From assembly GCA_910586855.1 (NCBI GenBank), contig CAJUJH010000001.1:186001-250000 (forward strand): a DNA stretch of 64,000 nucleotides. The letters are read 5' to 3'. The DNA is from Candidatus Gastranaerophilales bacterium (GTDB lineage Bacteria; Cyanobacteriota; Vampirovibrionia; Gastranaerophilales; Gastranaerophilaceae). The position numbers were made by a program, and so were the translations under genes. Position 1 is the first letter of the stretch. Each line of letters starts with the position of its first letter. Shown here piece after piece: positions 17,807 to 27,125 of this stretch. Below the pieces are notes generated by a model that saw nothing but the letters and a program-made list of their open reading frames with translations, had not been told where the DNA came from and searched no databases.

Positions 17807-17977
17807 ATGCCAACAGAAAAACCTCGTTTTACCATAATTGCAGATGATGAAATCTTTCAAAAAGTGGATGATTTTCGTTTTGAGAATCGTTTTCAAAGCC
17901 GCTCTGCTGCTGTAATGGAGCTTATACGCCTTGGTCTTGAAGCTTTTGAAAAGCAAAATAAAAATAAGAAAAAGTAA
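17807..17977 (+). CDS. Ribbon-helix-helix DNA-binding protein (56 aa)
   Basis: A 56-residue protein with an N-terminal beta strand (KPRFTIIADDEIFQKVDDF) followed by two helices (FENRFQSRSAAVMELIRLGL and EAFEKQ), the Arc/MetJ-type ribbon-helix-helix layout. GGAGATAGGA precedes the ATG. Likely a dimeric repressor of its own promoter and perhaps of the divergent gene at 17480. No toxin-like partner is adjacent on its own strand, so a toxin-antitoxin role is not supported. Confidence 0.75.
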   Translation: MPTEKPRFTIIADDEIFQKVDDFRFENRFQSRSAAVMELIRLGLEAFEKQNKNKKK

Positions 17978-18021
17978 GTTTTGCTATCAAGAATATATTT
18001 GAAATTTTGCTATTATCTTAA

Positions 18022-18154
18022 ATTTTCGTGTAGTAAAAATATGTAATAAAAAAGACACGGGAAATTTGCAATTAAAAAATCCTAAATTATTTTATTATAC
18101 GGGAGCAAATTTTTTTACGGTCTTTTTTATTACATATTTTTACTACACGAAAAT
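18022..18154. repeat. 133-bp element with perfect 35-bp inverted ends
   Basis: Positions 18022-18056 and 18120-18154 are perfect inverted copies, starting ATTTTCGTGTAGTAAAAATA and ending GTCTTTTTTA-side. The 63-bp centre holds a nested pair AAATTTGC/GCAAATTT (18062-18069, 18105-18112). There is no open frame inside. It could be a miniature inverted-repeat element or a long hairpin RNA. The flanks show no clear target duplication. Confidence 0.8.
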
Positions 18155-18196
18155 CCATATTTAGCGGTATTCCAGGATTTTATGTATTTAAGGTAT

Positions 18197-18289
18197 TTAT
18201 CTTACAAAGATTTCTGTCTTAGAACCGTAGGGGGTAGTTGTAACTATATGGCGCAATTCATTGCACCGCAACCAAACTTCGGCAGGAAT
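18197..18289 (-). pseudogene. Possible gene remnant downstream of the glutamate synthase operon
   Basis: A 30-codon open stretch without a start (IPAEVWLRCNELRHIVTTTP ...) ends in TAA. Its composition looks more protein-like than its AT-rich surroundings. It also contains a 7-bp hairpin (GGCGCAATTCATTGCACC, 18250-18267). I do not recognise the family; it could be a decayed gene end or a dispersed repeat. Confidence 0.25.
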
Positions 18290-18303
18290 CTATCTTCTTG
18301 ATT

Positions 18304-20658
18304 CTACCCCTCCAGCTGGCTTTTCATAGTCCATATCCCGCAAGGACATACACCTGAACATATTCCGCAGCCGATACATTTTTTCTCATCTGAAATATAG
18401 GCAAAAGCTGTTGTGCCGTCTGCATTTTGAAATTCTACGCGCTCAATAGCACCTCTGGGGCAGCTTGTTAGGCACATCTTGCAATCTCTGCATCCTGCGC
18501 AGCTTAAGCATCTATCCTTTTCATTTAATGTATCAAGTGCGCATACTTCGCTCTTTTTAAGTGTTTTATAATAAGCATCTTTTACTTCATTCGGTTTAAT
18601 TTTATTTTTGCTTATATAGGCTTGGAGCGGTTTTTCACTTAGAAATCTGTCTATATTTAAAGCAGCACCTCTGCCTTGACCGATACCGTCACAGAAAAGC
18701 CCCTGTCTGATCGAATCTCCGGCAAAAAATACATTATTAACATTAACGCATTGGTTAAATTCGTTTAAAACGGGCTGTTTTCTTTCATTTAAAAATTCAT
18801 CAGGCATAAAACTTAAATCGGTTCTATCTCCGATTGCAATAACAACGCTATTTGCCTTTAAAAGTGTGCCGTTGCTTAAATAAACACCTTCTTCCGTTAC
18901 ACGTTCCGTAAAGCAGGGGTACATAATCTTTGCACCCAAAGCCTTTGCAGCCTCAATTTCTTTTTCAAAAGCTGCCGGTTTTTGGATATCAATTGCAGTA
19001 ACATTTTTAGCGCCAACCTTATAAGCCCCTAAAACAACATCCATTGCTGCATTTCCGGCACCTATTACAACAACATTATCCCCGATTGAAAATTTATTGC
19101 CCTAGTTTATTTCTTTTAGAAAATCTAAGCCTTTTATTATTCTTTCCTTACCTTCAACAGGCAGTACAAAAGGATTTTGAGCGCCTACCGCAACCACAAC
19201 CGCATCATAATCATCTCTCATTCTGTTAAATTCATCTCTATCGACATTATATGAGGTGTGGATTTTGCCGCCAGCAGTTGTTATTGAGTTTTTTAAAATT
19301 TCAAGCTCAATATTTAAAATATCCTGGTTTAATCTTTCAGCAGGGATTACCTGTCTTAATTTTCCGCCGATTTCAACATCTTTTTCAAAGATTTCTATAC
19401 TATATCCAAGGCGCATTAAATTCCAGGCTGTAGAAAGCCCTGAAACCCCTGCGCCTATTATAGCAACGCTCTTGCCTTTAGTTGGTTTAAATTCGCCGAT
19501 ATCAATATTTTCAAATGATTTTATACCTAGTTCCGCTACCTTAATAGGCTCATCCACTGATTTTCTGGAACATGTCTGCATACAAAGATTAGGACAAACC
19601 TGTCCGCAGACAGACCCCGGGAATGGAGAATATTGGTATATAAGGTTCAATGCCTCTTGAACTTTGCCATCCCTTAAAAGAGCAATTCTTTTTTGGGTTG
19701 GAATTGAAACAGGACAGTCAAATTCACAAGGCGGAGTTTTTAAATTATTATCCCAAGATGGTATTCTAAGGCGGTTTTCGCCTGTATTTATTAAATCAAC
19801 AACTTCATTATCAGAGCCGAAAAATTCAGAAAATATCCCGTCTTTAACCCATTTTTGCTTTCTAAATTCTGATATTGTAAGTTCAGGCACAAATTTTTTC
19901 TTATCATAGGGTTTTGCTAAGATTTTCTGCCATTTTGAAAAATCCGTTAATTCATCATATATTTCAGGTTTTTCAATCTCTTTTAAGAAATTTTTCAATC
20001 CTTTGACTAAAAAGCCCTTGTCATCTTCATCTAGAGGATAAATGTCAACATCTGATGTGAGCCCTTCAACATTTCCTCTGACATATACTACACCACCTAC
20101 CATACCGCAGCATGAACGGTTTGAGAGTACGGATTTTAAATTTTCACATTCATATCCGCAGACAACAGCCTTGCCGCCGCCCATAAATTCAAAAGAAAAT
20201 GAGCCTGTATTTTTTAATACCCAAAATTCAGGTTCTTCAAATTTTGGGTCGTGCTTCATTAAAGCACCTGAACGGGTGCCGACACGACCTCCGATATAAA
20301 TTTTTCCGCCGGCGCAGCAGTGAGCTGTTGTATCTCCGCCATCTCCCAAAACAACAATCTCGGCGCCTGAATTTAACCAGCCTACATCAGCAGGAGCTGA
20401 ACCGTGCACCACAATCTTGGTGCCGCTCATACCCATTGAACCCACTCTTTGTCCTGGGTTTGTAACGTGGAATACAAGCGGAGTCTTATCCCCTGCATTA
20501 TTTTTTACCCAGAGAGGTCCGCCTATATCATGCTGCCCTGAAGCTAAAATCTTAAATTCATTAAATCCAAGGTTTATCTTTTCATATATAATATCAAGAA
20601 GTTCTCTTGTAGAGAGTCTTTTACCGTCTTGCAAACTGTCTATTATAGTAACATTCAT
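18304..20658 (-). pseudogene. Glutamate synthase GltB3-GltD fusion, interrupted by an in-frame TAG
   Basis: One continuous frame of about 784 codons broken by a TAG at 19102-19104. First part (518 aa): GXGXG glutamate-synthase C-terminal domain (about residues 1-250), a linker, then the GltD-like FAD part (EFDCPVSIPTQKRI; CGQVCPNLCMQTCSRK; AIIGAGVSGLSTAW). After the stop: NAD(P)H-binding VVVIGAGNAAMDVVLGAYKVGA, CRDCKMCLTSCPRGA and GCGICSGVCPCG ferredoxin clusters. The stop replaces a residue just before the second Rossmann domain where relatives usually have Leu; TTG to TAG is one change. Both halves look well kept, so this is a recent nonsense mutation, a sequence error, or readthrough. It sits last in the operon behind gltB1 and gltB2. 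Confidence 0.8.
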
Positions 20659-20676
20659 AAATTTTAAACCTTATAT

Positions 20677-22320
20677 TTAGCAAACATGCTGTATCCCAAG
20701 CCTTTCGGCAACATTTTTATCTACCGTAATTAAAGCGTCCGAACGCCCTACAGGTAATGTTGAGTTTCCGATAGGAGCCATCATTTTCTTTAATTCAGTA
20801 TGGGTTGCAAGGAAATAATTAACGATATTTTGTGCAACTTTATCTATATCAAGCCTTTTCATTAAAATCGGGTGTTGTGTTGTAAGCCCTGCAGGACAAA
20901 GCCCTGTGTTGCATGCGTTGCATTTACCCCAATCATTTCCGAGGCACCCTGCAATTTGAAGCATTAAACGTCCTGTAAATACACCGTTTGCGCCGAGGCA
21001 TATCATCTTAAATGCATCTGCCGCCAGGTTTCCGCTCATTCCTAAACCCCCTGCAGCCCAAAGAGGAATCTGCCCCTGTTTTCCTTGATGTACTGCTGCG
21101 TTATAACAGTCGCGAAGGCGGGAAACTATGGGGTGTCCTGTATGGTCAAGGGAAGTTTCATGTGCAGCACCTGTTCCCCCTGCAATACCGTCTAAGAAAA
21201 ATCCGCCGACAATGCCGTAAGGGTCTCTTAGAAGGTTATTATACACTGAAACGCTTGTAACGCTTGCTGCAACCTTAATTGCAACGGGTACCTTAAACTT
21301 AAATGCTGCATTCATTGAAAGGAACATCTTTTGCACTGATTCTTCAATTGAATAAAGCCCCTGATGATTTGGAGGAGAAAGCAGGTCTGATTTTGGAACT
21401 CCCCTAATTTCTTGAATATGCTTTTCAACTTTTTTTGATAATAAAAGCCCGCCGTCACCGGGTTTTGCACCTTGACCAATTTTAATTAAAATCCCTGCAG
21501 GGTCTTCTACCATTTCAGGCATTGAATTTATAATCCTGTTCCAGCCAAAATGCCCTGATGCGATTTGTAAAATCATATATTTTAAATATTTTGATTTTAA
21601 AAGTTTCTCTGGAACCCCGCCTTCTCCTGTGCACATACGGATTGGAAGGTTATGAACCTCATTTAAGTAAGCGACAGCTATACATATAGCCTCCCAAAGC
21701 CTTGGAGACAGCGCCCCTATTGACATATCTCCTATAATAATAGGATAAATCCAGCGTGTTGTAGGGATTTTTTCATCAATCTTTAAATTTCCCGCTTCAT
21801 CCACACTGAATGGCAGATTTTCAGGCGGCAGCACCCTTCCAAACGGTGCCAAAAGCTCAAAAGTGTGTCTTAGAGCATCTAATGACGGGTCTGTCATTTG
21901 TGAAATACGCCCGATTTTAATCTTATCAAGCGTTCTGCCTTCAGTGTGAAGGTTTGTTCTGCCACCTCTTTTTGGAGATTCGGCATTCAGTGCTCTATAT
22001 TTAACATTTACCCTGTTTTTATCATTAAAAACGGGTTTTATTGCTTCATTTGGGCAAACTTTTGCGCAAAGTTCGCACCCTACACAGTTTTTAGAGTTTG
22101 TTACAATCTGTTTTATAACAGGTACAACGGTTTCAGTTACTTCAGGTGTCGGGCAATCACCCCTGGATACTACTTTGCGTCTTTTTTGAACGTCAGCTTT
22201 AATTGCTCCCATAGTGCAGGCTGCAACACATTTTCCGCAAAGAGTGCATTTATCTTGATTGTGTTCAATCTGCCATTTGAGGTCAGACTTTGAAATGCCT
22301 GTTATATCTACTGTTTCCAT
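20677..22320 (-). CDS. Glutamate synthase FMN/central domain with ferredoxin domain (archaeal type)
   Basis: 547 residues. N-terminal pair of 4Fe-4S motifs (CTLCGKCVAACTMGA about residues 26-40; CVGCELCAKVCPNEA about 79-93), then the glutamate-synthase central and FMN-barrel region (about 150-530: MSIGALSPRLWEA, GEGGVPE, KIGQGAKPGDGGLL, FLDGIAGGTGAAHETSLDHTG, WAAGGLGMSGNLAADAFKM). A late Cys cluster CNACNTGLCPAGLTT fits the 3Fe-4S site. It makes glutamate from 2-oxoglutarate and ammonia channelled from the amidotransferase subunit encoded just upstream. It overlaps that gene by 13 nt. Confidence 0.92.
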   Translation of the reverse strand: METVDITGISKSDLKWQIEHNQDKCTLCGKCVAACTMGAIKADVQKRRKVVSRGDCPTPEVTETVVPVIKQIVTNSKNCVGCELCAKVCPNEAIKPVFNDKNRVNVKYRALNAESPKRGGRTNLHTEGRTLDKIKIGRISQMTDPSLDALRHTFELLAPFGRVLPPENLPFSVDEAGNLKIDEKIPTTRWIYPIIIGDMSIGALSPRLWEAICIAVAYLNEVHNLPIRMCTGEGGVPEKLLKSKYLKYMILQIASGHFGWNRIINSMPEMVEDPAGILIKIGQGAKPGDGGLLLSKKVEKHIQEIRGVPKSDLLSPPNHQGLYSIEESVQKMFLSMNAAFKFKVPVAIKVAASVTSVSVYNNLLRDPYGIVGGFFLDGIAGGTGAAHETSLDHTGHPIVSRLRDCYNAAVHQGKQGQIPLWAAGGLGMSGNLAADAFKMICLGANGVFTGRLMLQIAGCLGNDWGKCNACNTGLCPAGLTTQHPILMKRLDIDKVAQNIVNYFLATHTELKKMMAPIGNSTLPVGRSDALITVDKNVAERLGIQHVC

Positions 22321-23417
22321 CTTTCAATCCTTAAATCATTGTTGATAACAACGGTTTCGCGTTCATTGGGGTATATATCGCAGCTTGTATTTCTGTTTGG
22401 TAAAACCTCATTTATTCCGCAAACTTCACTTGTAACAATAACCGTGTTATTGTCACGTCCGATTACAACAGGGCGAAGTTTTTTGCTGTCACAGGTTACA
22501 AACATTGTGCCGTCAGGGTTTACCCCTATTATTGTATTTGGTCCGTTTATTTCAAGATGGGCAAGAGAGGCTTTAATTCTAAGTAAAATTTCCCTGTCAT
22601 CTCTTTTTAATATTTCTTCGTATTCAAGGGGCGTAATTACGTGTTTATAATATTTTAGGGGCCATTTTAGAATCTTATTTACATAGTGAAGGGTATATAA
22701 AAAGCACTGTGAATCTGATTCAAAACCGATATAGCCTTTAAATAAATTCTTTTGAAAGAGTTTATTCTTCTCGTAAAATGTATTTTCGCCGTTTGCAAGG
22801 ACTGTATATCCTTGTAAAAAGAACGGATGAGCCGCATAGCGCACAATATCATAATTTGTATTTTGGCGGCATTGAACGGTTATTATTTTTGATACAAAAT
22901 CATTATTTGGGGTGTTTAAATTAAAATATGTACCTATATCCTTAGGGTCGCCGATTTCTTTTAACATTAAAGTATCAGGCCAAAACGAATATACATAGCC
23001 GTTATCACCGTCTTCTAAAGCTTCTCTGAGTTTTAGCCTTGTATTAAGCAACAATTCTTCTTTTTCTTCCTGTGTTGCGTATTTATACATTTTTGGATAA
23101 TTAAAAACTTCAAAAACGTAGTTTGGCATAGGACAGATATTTAAATTTTTTGCGGTTTTATTAATATCGGGCGTCCATTGCATAAGCCTTACAAAGCCTG
23201 CCTGATGCAGAATATCTTCAGCAATTCTTATGCCCATATCAGTGCAAGCCATTGAAAGAATCGGTAAATCCTTATATGGTTCAAAGATTCCTCCTAAATC
23301 TTGCATTACAAAGGCAAAGCCTGAATTATCGTGCCCTTTTTGCTGCGAGCGCATTAATTCGAGGGTTTTAACCGGATGGAAATATTCATTTGATTTAATT
23401 GCCCCGATGCGGCACAT
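22308..23417 (-). CDS. Glutamate synthase glutaminase (class II amidotransferase) subunit
   Basis: 369 residues, the separate GATase-II subunit of the split archaeal-type enzyme. The start is fixed at 23417 because MCRIGAIKS puts the nucleophilic Cys at position 2, ready to be exposed by Met removal; a GAGAGG site precedes it. The frame is open to 23432, but that would bury the Cys. GHDNSGFAFVMQD follows near residue 34. It heads the operon and is divergent from the spoIID-like gene, 77 bp away. Confidence 0.9.
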   Translation of the reverse strand: MCRIGAIKSNEYFHPVKTLELMRSQQKGHDNSGFAFVMQDLGGIFEPYKDLPILSMACTDMGIRIAEDILHQAGFVRLMQWTPDINKTAKNLNICPMPNYVFEVFNYPKMYKYATQEEKEELLLNTRLKLREALEDGDNGYVYSFWPDTLMLKEIGDPKDIGTYFNLNTPNNDFVSKIITVQCRQNTNYDIVRYAAHPFFLQGYTVLANGENTFYEKNKLFQKNLFKGYIGFESDSQCFLYTLHYVNKILKWPLKYYKHVITPLEYEEILKRDDREILLRIKASLAHLEINGPNTIIGVNPDGTMFVTCDSKKLRPVVIGRDNNTVIVTSEVCGINEVLPNRNTSCDIYPNERETVVINNDLRIERWKQ

Positions 23418-23459
23418 ATTTTTACCTCTCAAAATTTAAATCTTTGTGCATTAATAAAT

Positions 23460-23487
23460 TTAGCATAAAAATTATTTGTAGTAAAAT
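23460..23487 (+). promoter_or_regulatory. Leaderless promoter of the spoIID-like gene
   Basis: TTAGCA (23460-23465), 16 bp, TAAAAT (23482-23487), then 7 nt to the ATG at 23495. No Shine-Dalgarno is present. Confidence 0.55.
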
Positions 23488-23494
23488 TGATATT

Positions 23495-25459
23495 ATGAAA
23501 TTTTTAGCATATTTTTTATTAATTACGGCAGTTTGTTTAAATACCCTTTCTACCTTTGCATATGTTGAAGATAAAGACGTTATAAGGGTAGGGCTTTCAA
23601 ATTCGGGGTTTTCAACATTTGAATTTGATGATACTACAATTATTTCAACAGATACTGCTTCAATCCTTGATATGGCAAGCGGGACACAGGTAAAAGATGT
23701 TCCTAAAGGTACTGAAATCCGCATTTTGATGAGAAATAACGAGTTTTTCGCTGTTGTAAACGGTAAAGAGCTTGTCAAAAACGCTAAAGGTGCCATTGTT
23801 ATTATATCTAACGGAAAGCTTGGTATTAAAAACCACAATAGAAAAGGCTCTCCTGCTTATTATAAAGGTATGATAGAGCTTAAAGCCGCATATCCGCTGG
23901 GTAAAAATAAATTTAACATTGTAAATGTTTTAGATTTGCAAACTTATTTAAAAGGTGTTGTACCAAATGAAATGCCCGTTTCATTCGGTTTAAGTGCTCT
24001 TAAGGCGCAGGCGGTTGCAGCCAGAAACTACGCTAACCGTCCGCAGAATATATATAAAAACTATGATATATGTGATTCAACAGCTTGTCAGGTATACTAT
24101 GGTGCAAATAGTGAAAGTCCCCTTTCAGACAAGGCTGTGGATGAAACACAGGGAATTTTTGCACTTTATAATAAAGAACCGATTTTAGCGCTCTATTCTT
24201 CAACAGGCGGCGGTATTACAGAAAATTATGAGGCCGTATACGGTGCAGGAAATGGTTTTTATAATTCCAAGCCTTATTTAAAATCTATAAAAGACAACAA
24301 CAATATAGAAAAACCAAAAACGGAAGAAGAACTAAAAGAGTTTTATTCAAATAGCGTACCATCCTTTGATGTAAAATCTCCAAAGTACAGATGGAAAGTG
24401 GATTTTGACAGATTTGAACTTGAAGAAACTTTAACAAAAACTCTTCGTGAACAATCCTTAAAAAGCCTTGTATATCCGGGGTTTGGCGCAAATGATGAAG
24501 TTTGGGGACTTGATGATATAAAGGTTACAAAAAGGGGCGAATCAGGCAAGGCACTTGAGGTTGAAATCCGCTCTATGGCAGGAAACTGGCGCGTTAAAAG
24601 GGAGCTTGGAATCCGCCGTACATTTAAAAAAGGTAAATCGCTTTTGTGGTCAGGAAATTTTATAGTTGAAAAAACTATGCCGCCTGTTTTGAGTGAAGTT
24701 GAAAAACCTGAAAAAGAACCGGTTGAAATTAAATCTTCAAAGAATGATGAAAACGCTAAAAACTCTGATGGAGACGGCGGTTTAGAAAATAAAAATGCTG
24801 AAAAGAAAGAACCCGATGTTATTTTTGCATTTTTAAAACCTGAAAAGAAAGATTCCATCTCAGCTGTCATTGAAAACTTTAAACCGGGTGAACCCAAAAA
24901 GGTTTATAAAAACGGTATGGGATTGCCTCTGCCGCAGAGCTTCAGCTTTATAGGCGCCGGATTTGGACATGGAGTGGGAATGAGCCAATATGGCGCAGGA
25001 TATTTATCTGCTCAGGGTGTGGGATATGACGAAATTTTAAAACATTATTACTCTGGAATCACGCTTGGCACAATGCCAAAGAAGGTGTCATACAATAACT
25101 ACAATCAAAATTATGTTCAAAATTTTTACATAAACATTTCAGATAAAGGCACCGCAGGCGCTTTGCCGGGTAATATTGAATCAAATCCGCTCAAAGAGGA
25201 GATTATAACCTTATATAATGCTTCAAAGGCTGCTAACAAGTATATTTTAAATATTGATAACGAGAAAAAGCCTTCTGAGATTGAATTTTACGTAAATAAA
25301 ACCCGCTTTACACCATCTACTAAAGGGTTATATGGAAAAATAATAACAATGGATATTACAAAATATTTGGAAAATGGCAAAAATACAATCACTTTTGTGC
25401 CCCTAAAAGAGGCGGATAAGGATAAAACAGTTTATTTTTGGGTTGAAATAGAGAAATAA
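23495..25459 (+). CDS. Secreted SpoIID/LytB-family protein
   Basis: 654 residues from the ATG at 23495, which opens a clean signal peptide (MKFLAYFLLITAVCLNTLST, cleaved after FAY). The SpoIID core covers about residues 130-280 (LDLQTYLKGVVPNEMP, LKAQAVAARNYA, STGGGITENYEAVYG) and resumes at GAGFGHGVGMSQYGAGYLSAQG (about 485). Relatives are lytic transglycosylases or activators acting on peptidoglycan and are not limited to sporulating bacteria. A charged insert (about 395-470) splits the two parts. The longer frame from 23399 lacks the signal start. It is followed after 2 nt by murJ, so the two envelope genes are linked. Confidence 0.88.
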   Translation: MKFLAYFLLITAVCLNTLSTFAYVEDKDVIRVGLSNSGFSTFEFDDTTIISTDTASILDMASGTQVKDVPKGTEIRILMRNNEFFAVVNGKELVKNAKGAIVIISNGKLGIKNHNRKGSPAYYKGMIELKAAYPLGKNKFNIVNVLDLQTYLKGVVPNEMPVSFGLSALKAQAVAARNYANRPQNIYKNYDICDSTACQVYYGANSESPLSDKAVDETQGIFALYNKEPILALYSSTGGGITENYEAVYGAGNGFYNSKPYLKSIKDNNNIEKPKTEEELKEFYSNSVPSFDVKSPKYRWKVDFDRFELEETLTKTLREQSLKSLVYPGFGANDEVWGLDDIKVTKRGESGKALEVEIRSMAGNWRVKRELGIRRTFKKGKSLLWSGNFIVEKTMPPVLSEVEKPEKEPVEIKSSKNDENAKNSDGDGGLENKNAEKKEPDVIFAFLKPEKKDSISAVIENFKPGEPKKVYKNGMGLPLPQSFSFIGAGFGHGVGMSQYGAGYLSAQGVGYDEILKHYYSGITLGTMPKKVSYNNYNQNYVQNFYINISDKGTAGALPGNIESNPLKEEIITLYNASKAANKYILNIDNEKKPSEIEFYVNKTRFTPSTKGLYGKIITMDITKYLENGKNTITFVPLKEADKDKTVYFWVEIEK

Positions 25460-25461
25460 CA

Positions 25462-27120
25462 ATGGACAGCAATAAATCAGACAGCTTAAGATGCAGTAAT
25501 AACAATATTTTAACGGAAGAAGAAAAACTTACAAATAATGCAAAAAATGAGGGCGGCGGACTTTTAAAAGCTGCCTGGTGGATAGCCGTTATCATCCTTT
25601 TATCAAAGATAGCAGGCTTTTTAAGAGATATTGTTGTTGCAAACTACTATGGTGCAGGCGTTGTATCTGATGCTTATTTTTATGCGTATCAAATTCCTGC
25701 ACTTGTGCTTGTGATTTTAGGCGGGGTCGGAGGACCTTTTCATAGCGCCACTGTAGCCGTGTTCTCAAAATTGGTTGATGATTTTAATAGCAAGCCAAAA
25801 TTTGAAGTGAAAAAACTTTTTAATACTTTTGAAACCTTTACTATGCTTTTATTTGCGGTGTTTTCGCTTCTTTGTTTCTTTTTCCCATATCAAATTATGG
25901 GGGTTATTATAAATGAAGGGTCGCCCGAATTATTGAATTTGGCTGCATATCACCTTAAAATAATGTCTCCGATTGTATTTATAGGTTCTGTTATGGGGCT
26001 GTATTATGGGATTTTGGTTACTTATAAAAAATTTCTGCTTCCTAATATCTCGCCGTCTCTATTGTCGTTAGGTATTATTGCCGTTTTATTTATTACAAAA
26101 GGCGATAAAACGGGTTATTTTCTTGCTTTGGGTACCACAATCGGCGCCATATTGCAGCTTTTAGTGCAAATGCCAGCTGTCGTAAAAATTGGGTACAATT
26201 TTAAGCCAAGTTTTGACTTTTTTAAAAATAAAAATTTTAATGAAATTTTAGAACTTCTGTTCCCTGCATTTTTAAGCTCAACCATAGGGCAATTAGGCGT
26301 TTATGTTGATATGTTCTTTTCTTCAGGCTTAAAGGAAGGAAGCTGGACAGCATACGGATATGCAAACAGAATCTTCCAATTTCCTGTAGGGATGCTTTTA
26401 ACGGCTATTTTAGTGCCTCTTTTTCCTTTGTTTTCAAGGCTTGTAGCTAAAAATGACGAGGATGGGGTTCGGCATTATTTTCAAAAAGGTGTTGGTACAC
26501 TGATTTTTGCAGGTACCTATTTAATGACTGTGATTTTTGTCGTACGTACGGATGCTATTCGCTTAGCCTTACAGCGCGGTGCTTTTGACAATGAAGCAAC
26601 AATTGTTGTATCTGAAATTTTGTTTTTTATAACGCTCTCAATCATTCCTTATGTCTTTAGAGATAGTGCCACAAGGCTTTTCTACTCATTTAATGATTCA
26701 AAAACCCCGTTTTTAATAGCTATGGCATGTATTGCACTTAAATGTGTTTTAAATCTGCTTTTGGTAAAACCTTTAGGAATCAATGGTATTGCACTTTCTA
26801 CAACATTGGTTACACTCTTTAACGCGACAACGCTTGGAATTTTGCTTAGAAAGAAAATAAGAATCGGCTATACAAGGCTTTTATCAAATGTTTTTAAAAT
26901 CATAATTTCAGGAACTGCTGCGTATTTAGCGGGATATCTTGTGAGTGCAGGGTTTAGCCATTTTATTGAGTGGAATTTTATAACAGGAATTATAAAACTC
27001 ATCTTGATTGGTCTTTCAATGCTTGTTGTATATGGGCTTTGCGCTTATTTTACAAAGATTGAATATTTAAATGATTTGATTGAGCGCATAAAAAACCGAG
27101 GAAAGGTGCATGAGGGTTAG
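25462..27120 (+). CDS. murJ: Lipid II flippase MurJ
   Basis: 552 residues with about 14 membrane helices. It moves the peptidoglycan precursor lipid II to the outer face of the membrane. Typical parts: LSKIAGFLRDIVVANYYGAG near residue 50, DAYFYAYQIP, and GLKEGSWTAYGYANRIFQFPVGMLLTAILVPLFPLFSR near 290-325. A charged N-terminal extension of ~30 residues precedes helix 1. The ATG lies 2 nt after the spoIID-like stop. Together they form an envelope-building unit. Confidence 0.93.
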   Translation: MDSNKSDSLRCSNNNILTEEEKLTNNAKNEGGGLLKAAWWIAVIILLSKIAGFLRDIVVANYYGAGVVSDAYFYAYQIPALVLVILGGVGGPFHSATVAVFSKLVDDFNSKPKFEVKKLFNTFETFTMLLFAVFSLLCFFFPYQIMGVIINEGSPELLNLAAYHLKIMSPIVFIGSVMGLYYGILVTYKKFLLPNISPSLLSLGIIAVLFITKGDKTGYFLALGTTIGAILQLLVQMPAVVKIGYNFKPSFDFFKNKNFNEILELLFPAFLSSTIGQLGVYVDMFFSSGLKEGSWTAYGYANRIFQFPVGMLLTAILVPLFPLFSRLVAKNDEDGVRHYFQKGVGTLIFAGTYLMTVIFVVRTDAIRLALQRGAFDNEATIVVSEILFFITLSIIPYVFRDSATRLFYSFNDSKTPFLIAMACIALKCVLNLLLVKPLGINGIALSTTLVTLFNATTLGILLRKKIRIGYTRLLSNVFKIIISGTAAYLAGYLVSAGFSHFIEWNFITGIIKLILIGLSMLVVYGLCAYFTKIEYLNDLIERIKNRGKVHEG

Positions 27121-27125
27121 CACAG

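Noticed and set aside
17480..17977. Type II toxin-antitoxin pair with the ribbon-helix-helix protein as antitoxin
   Set aside because: The neighbour is divergent, not in one operon, and shows no RelE, PIN or other toxin feature.
19044..19660. Several plus-strand ORFs over the glutamate synthase genes
   Set aside because: Shadows of the minus-strand coding frame with no ribosome sites or domain features.
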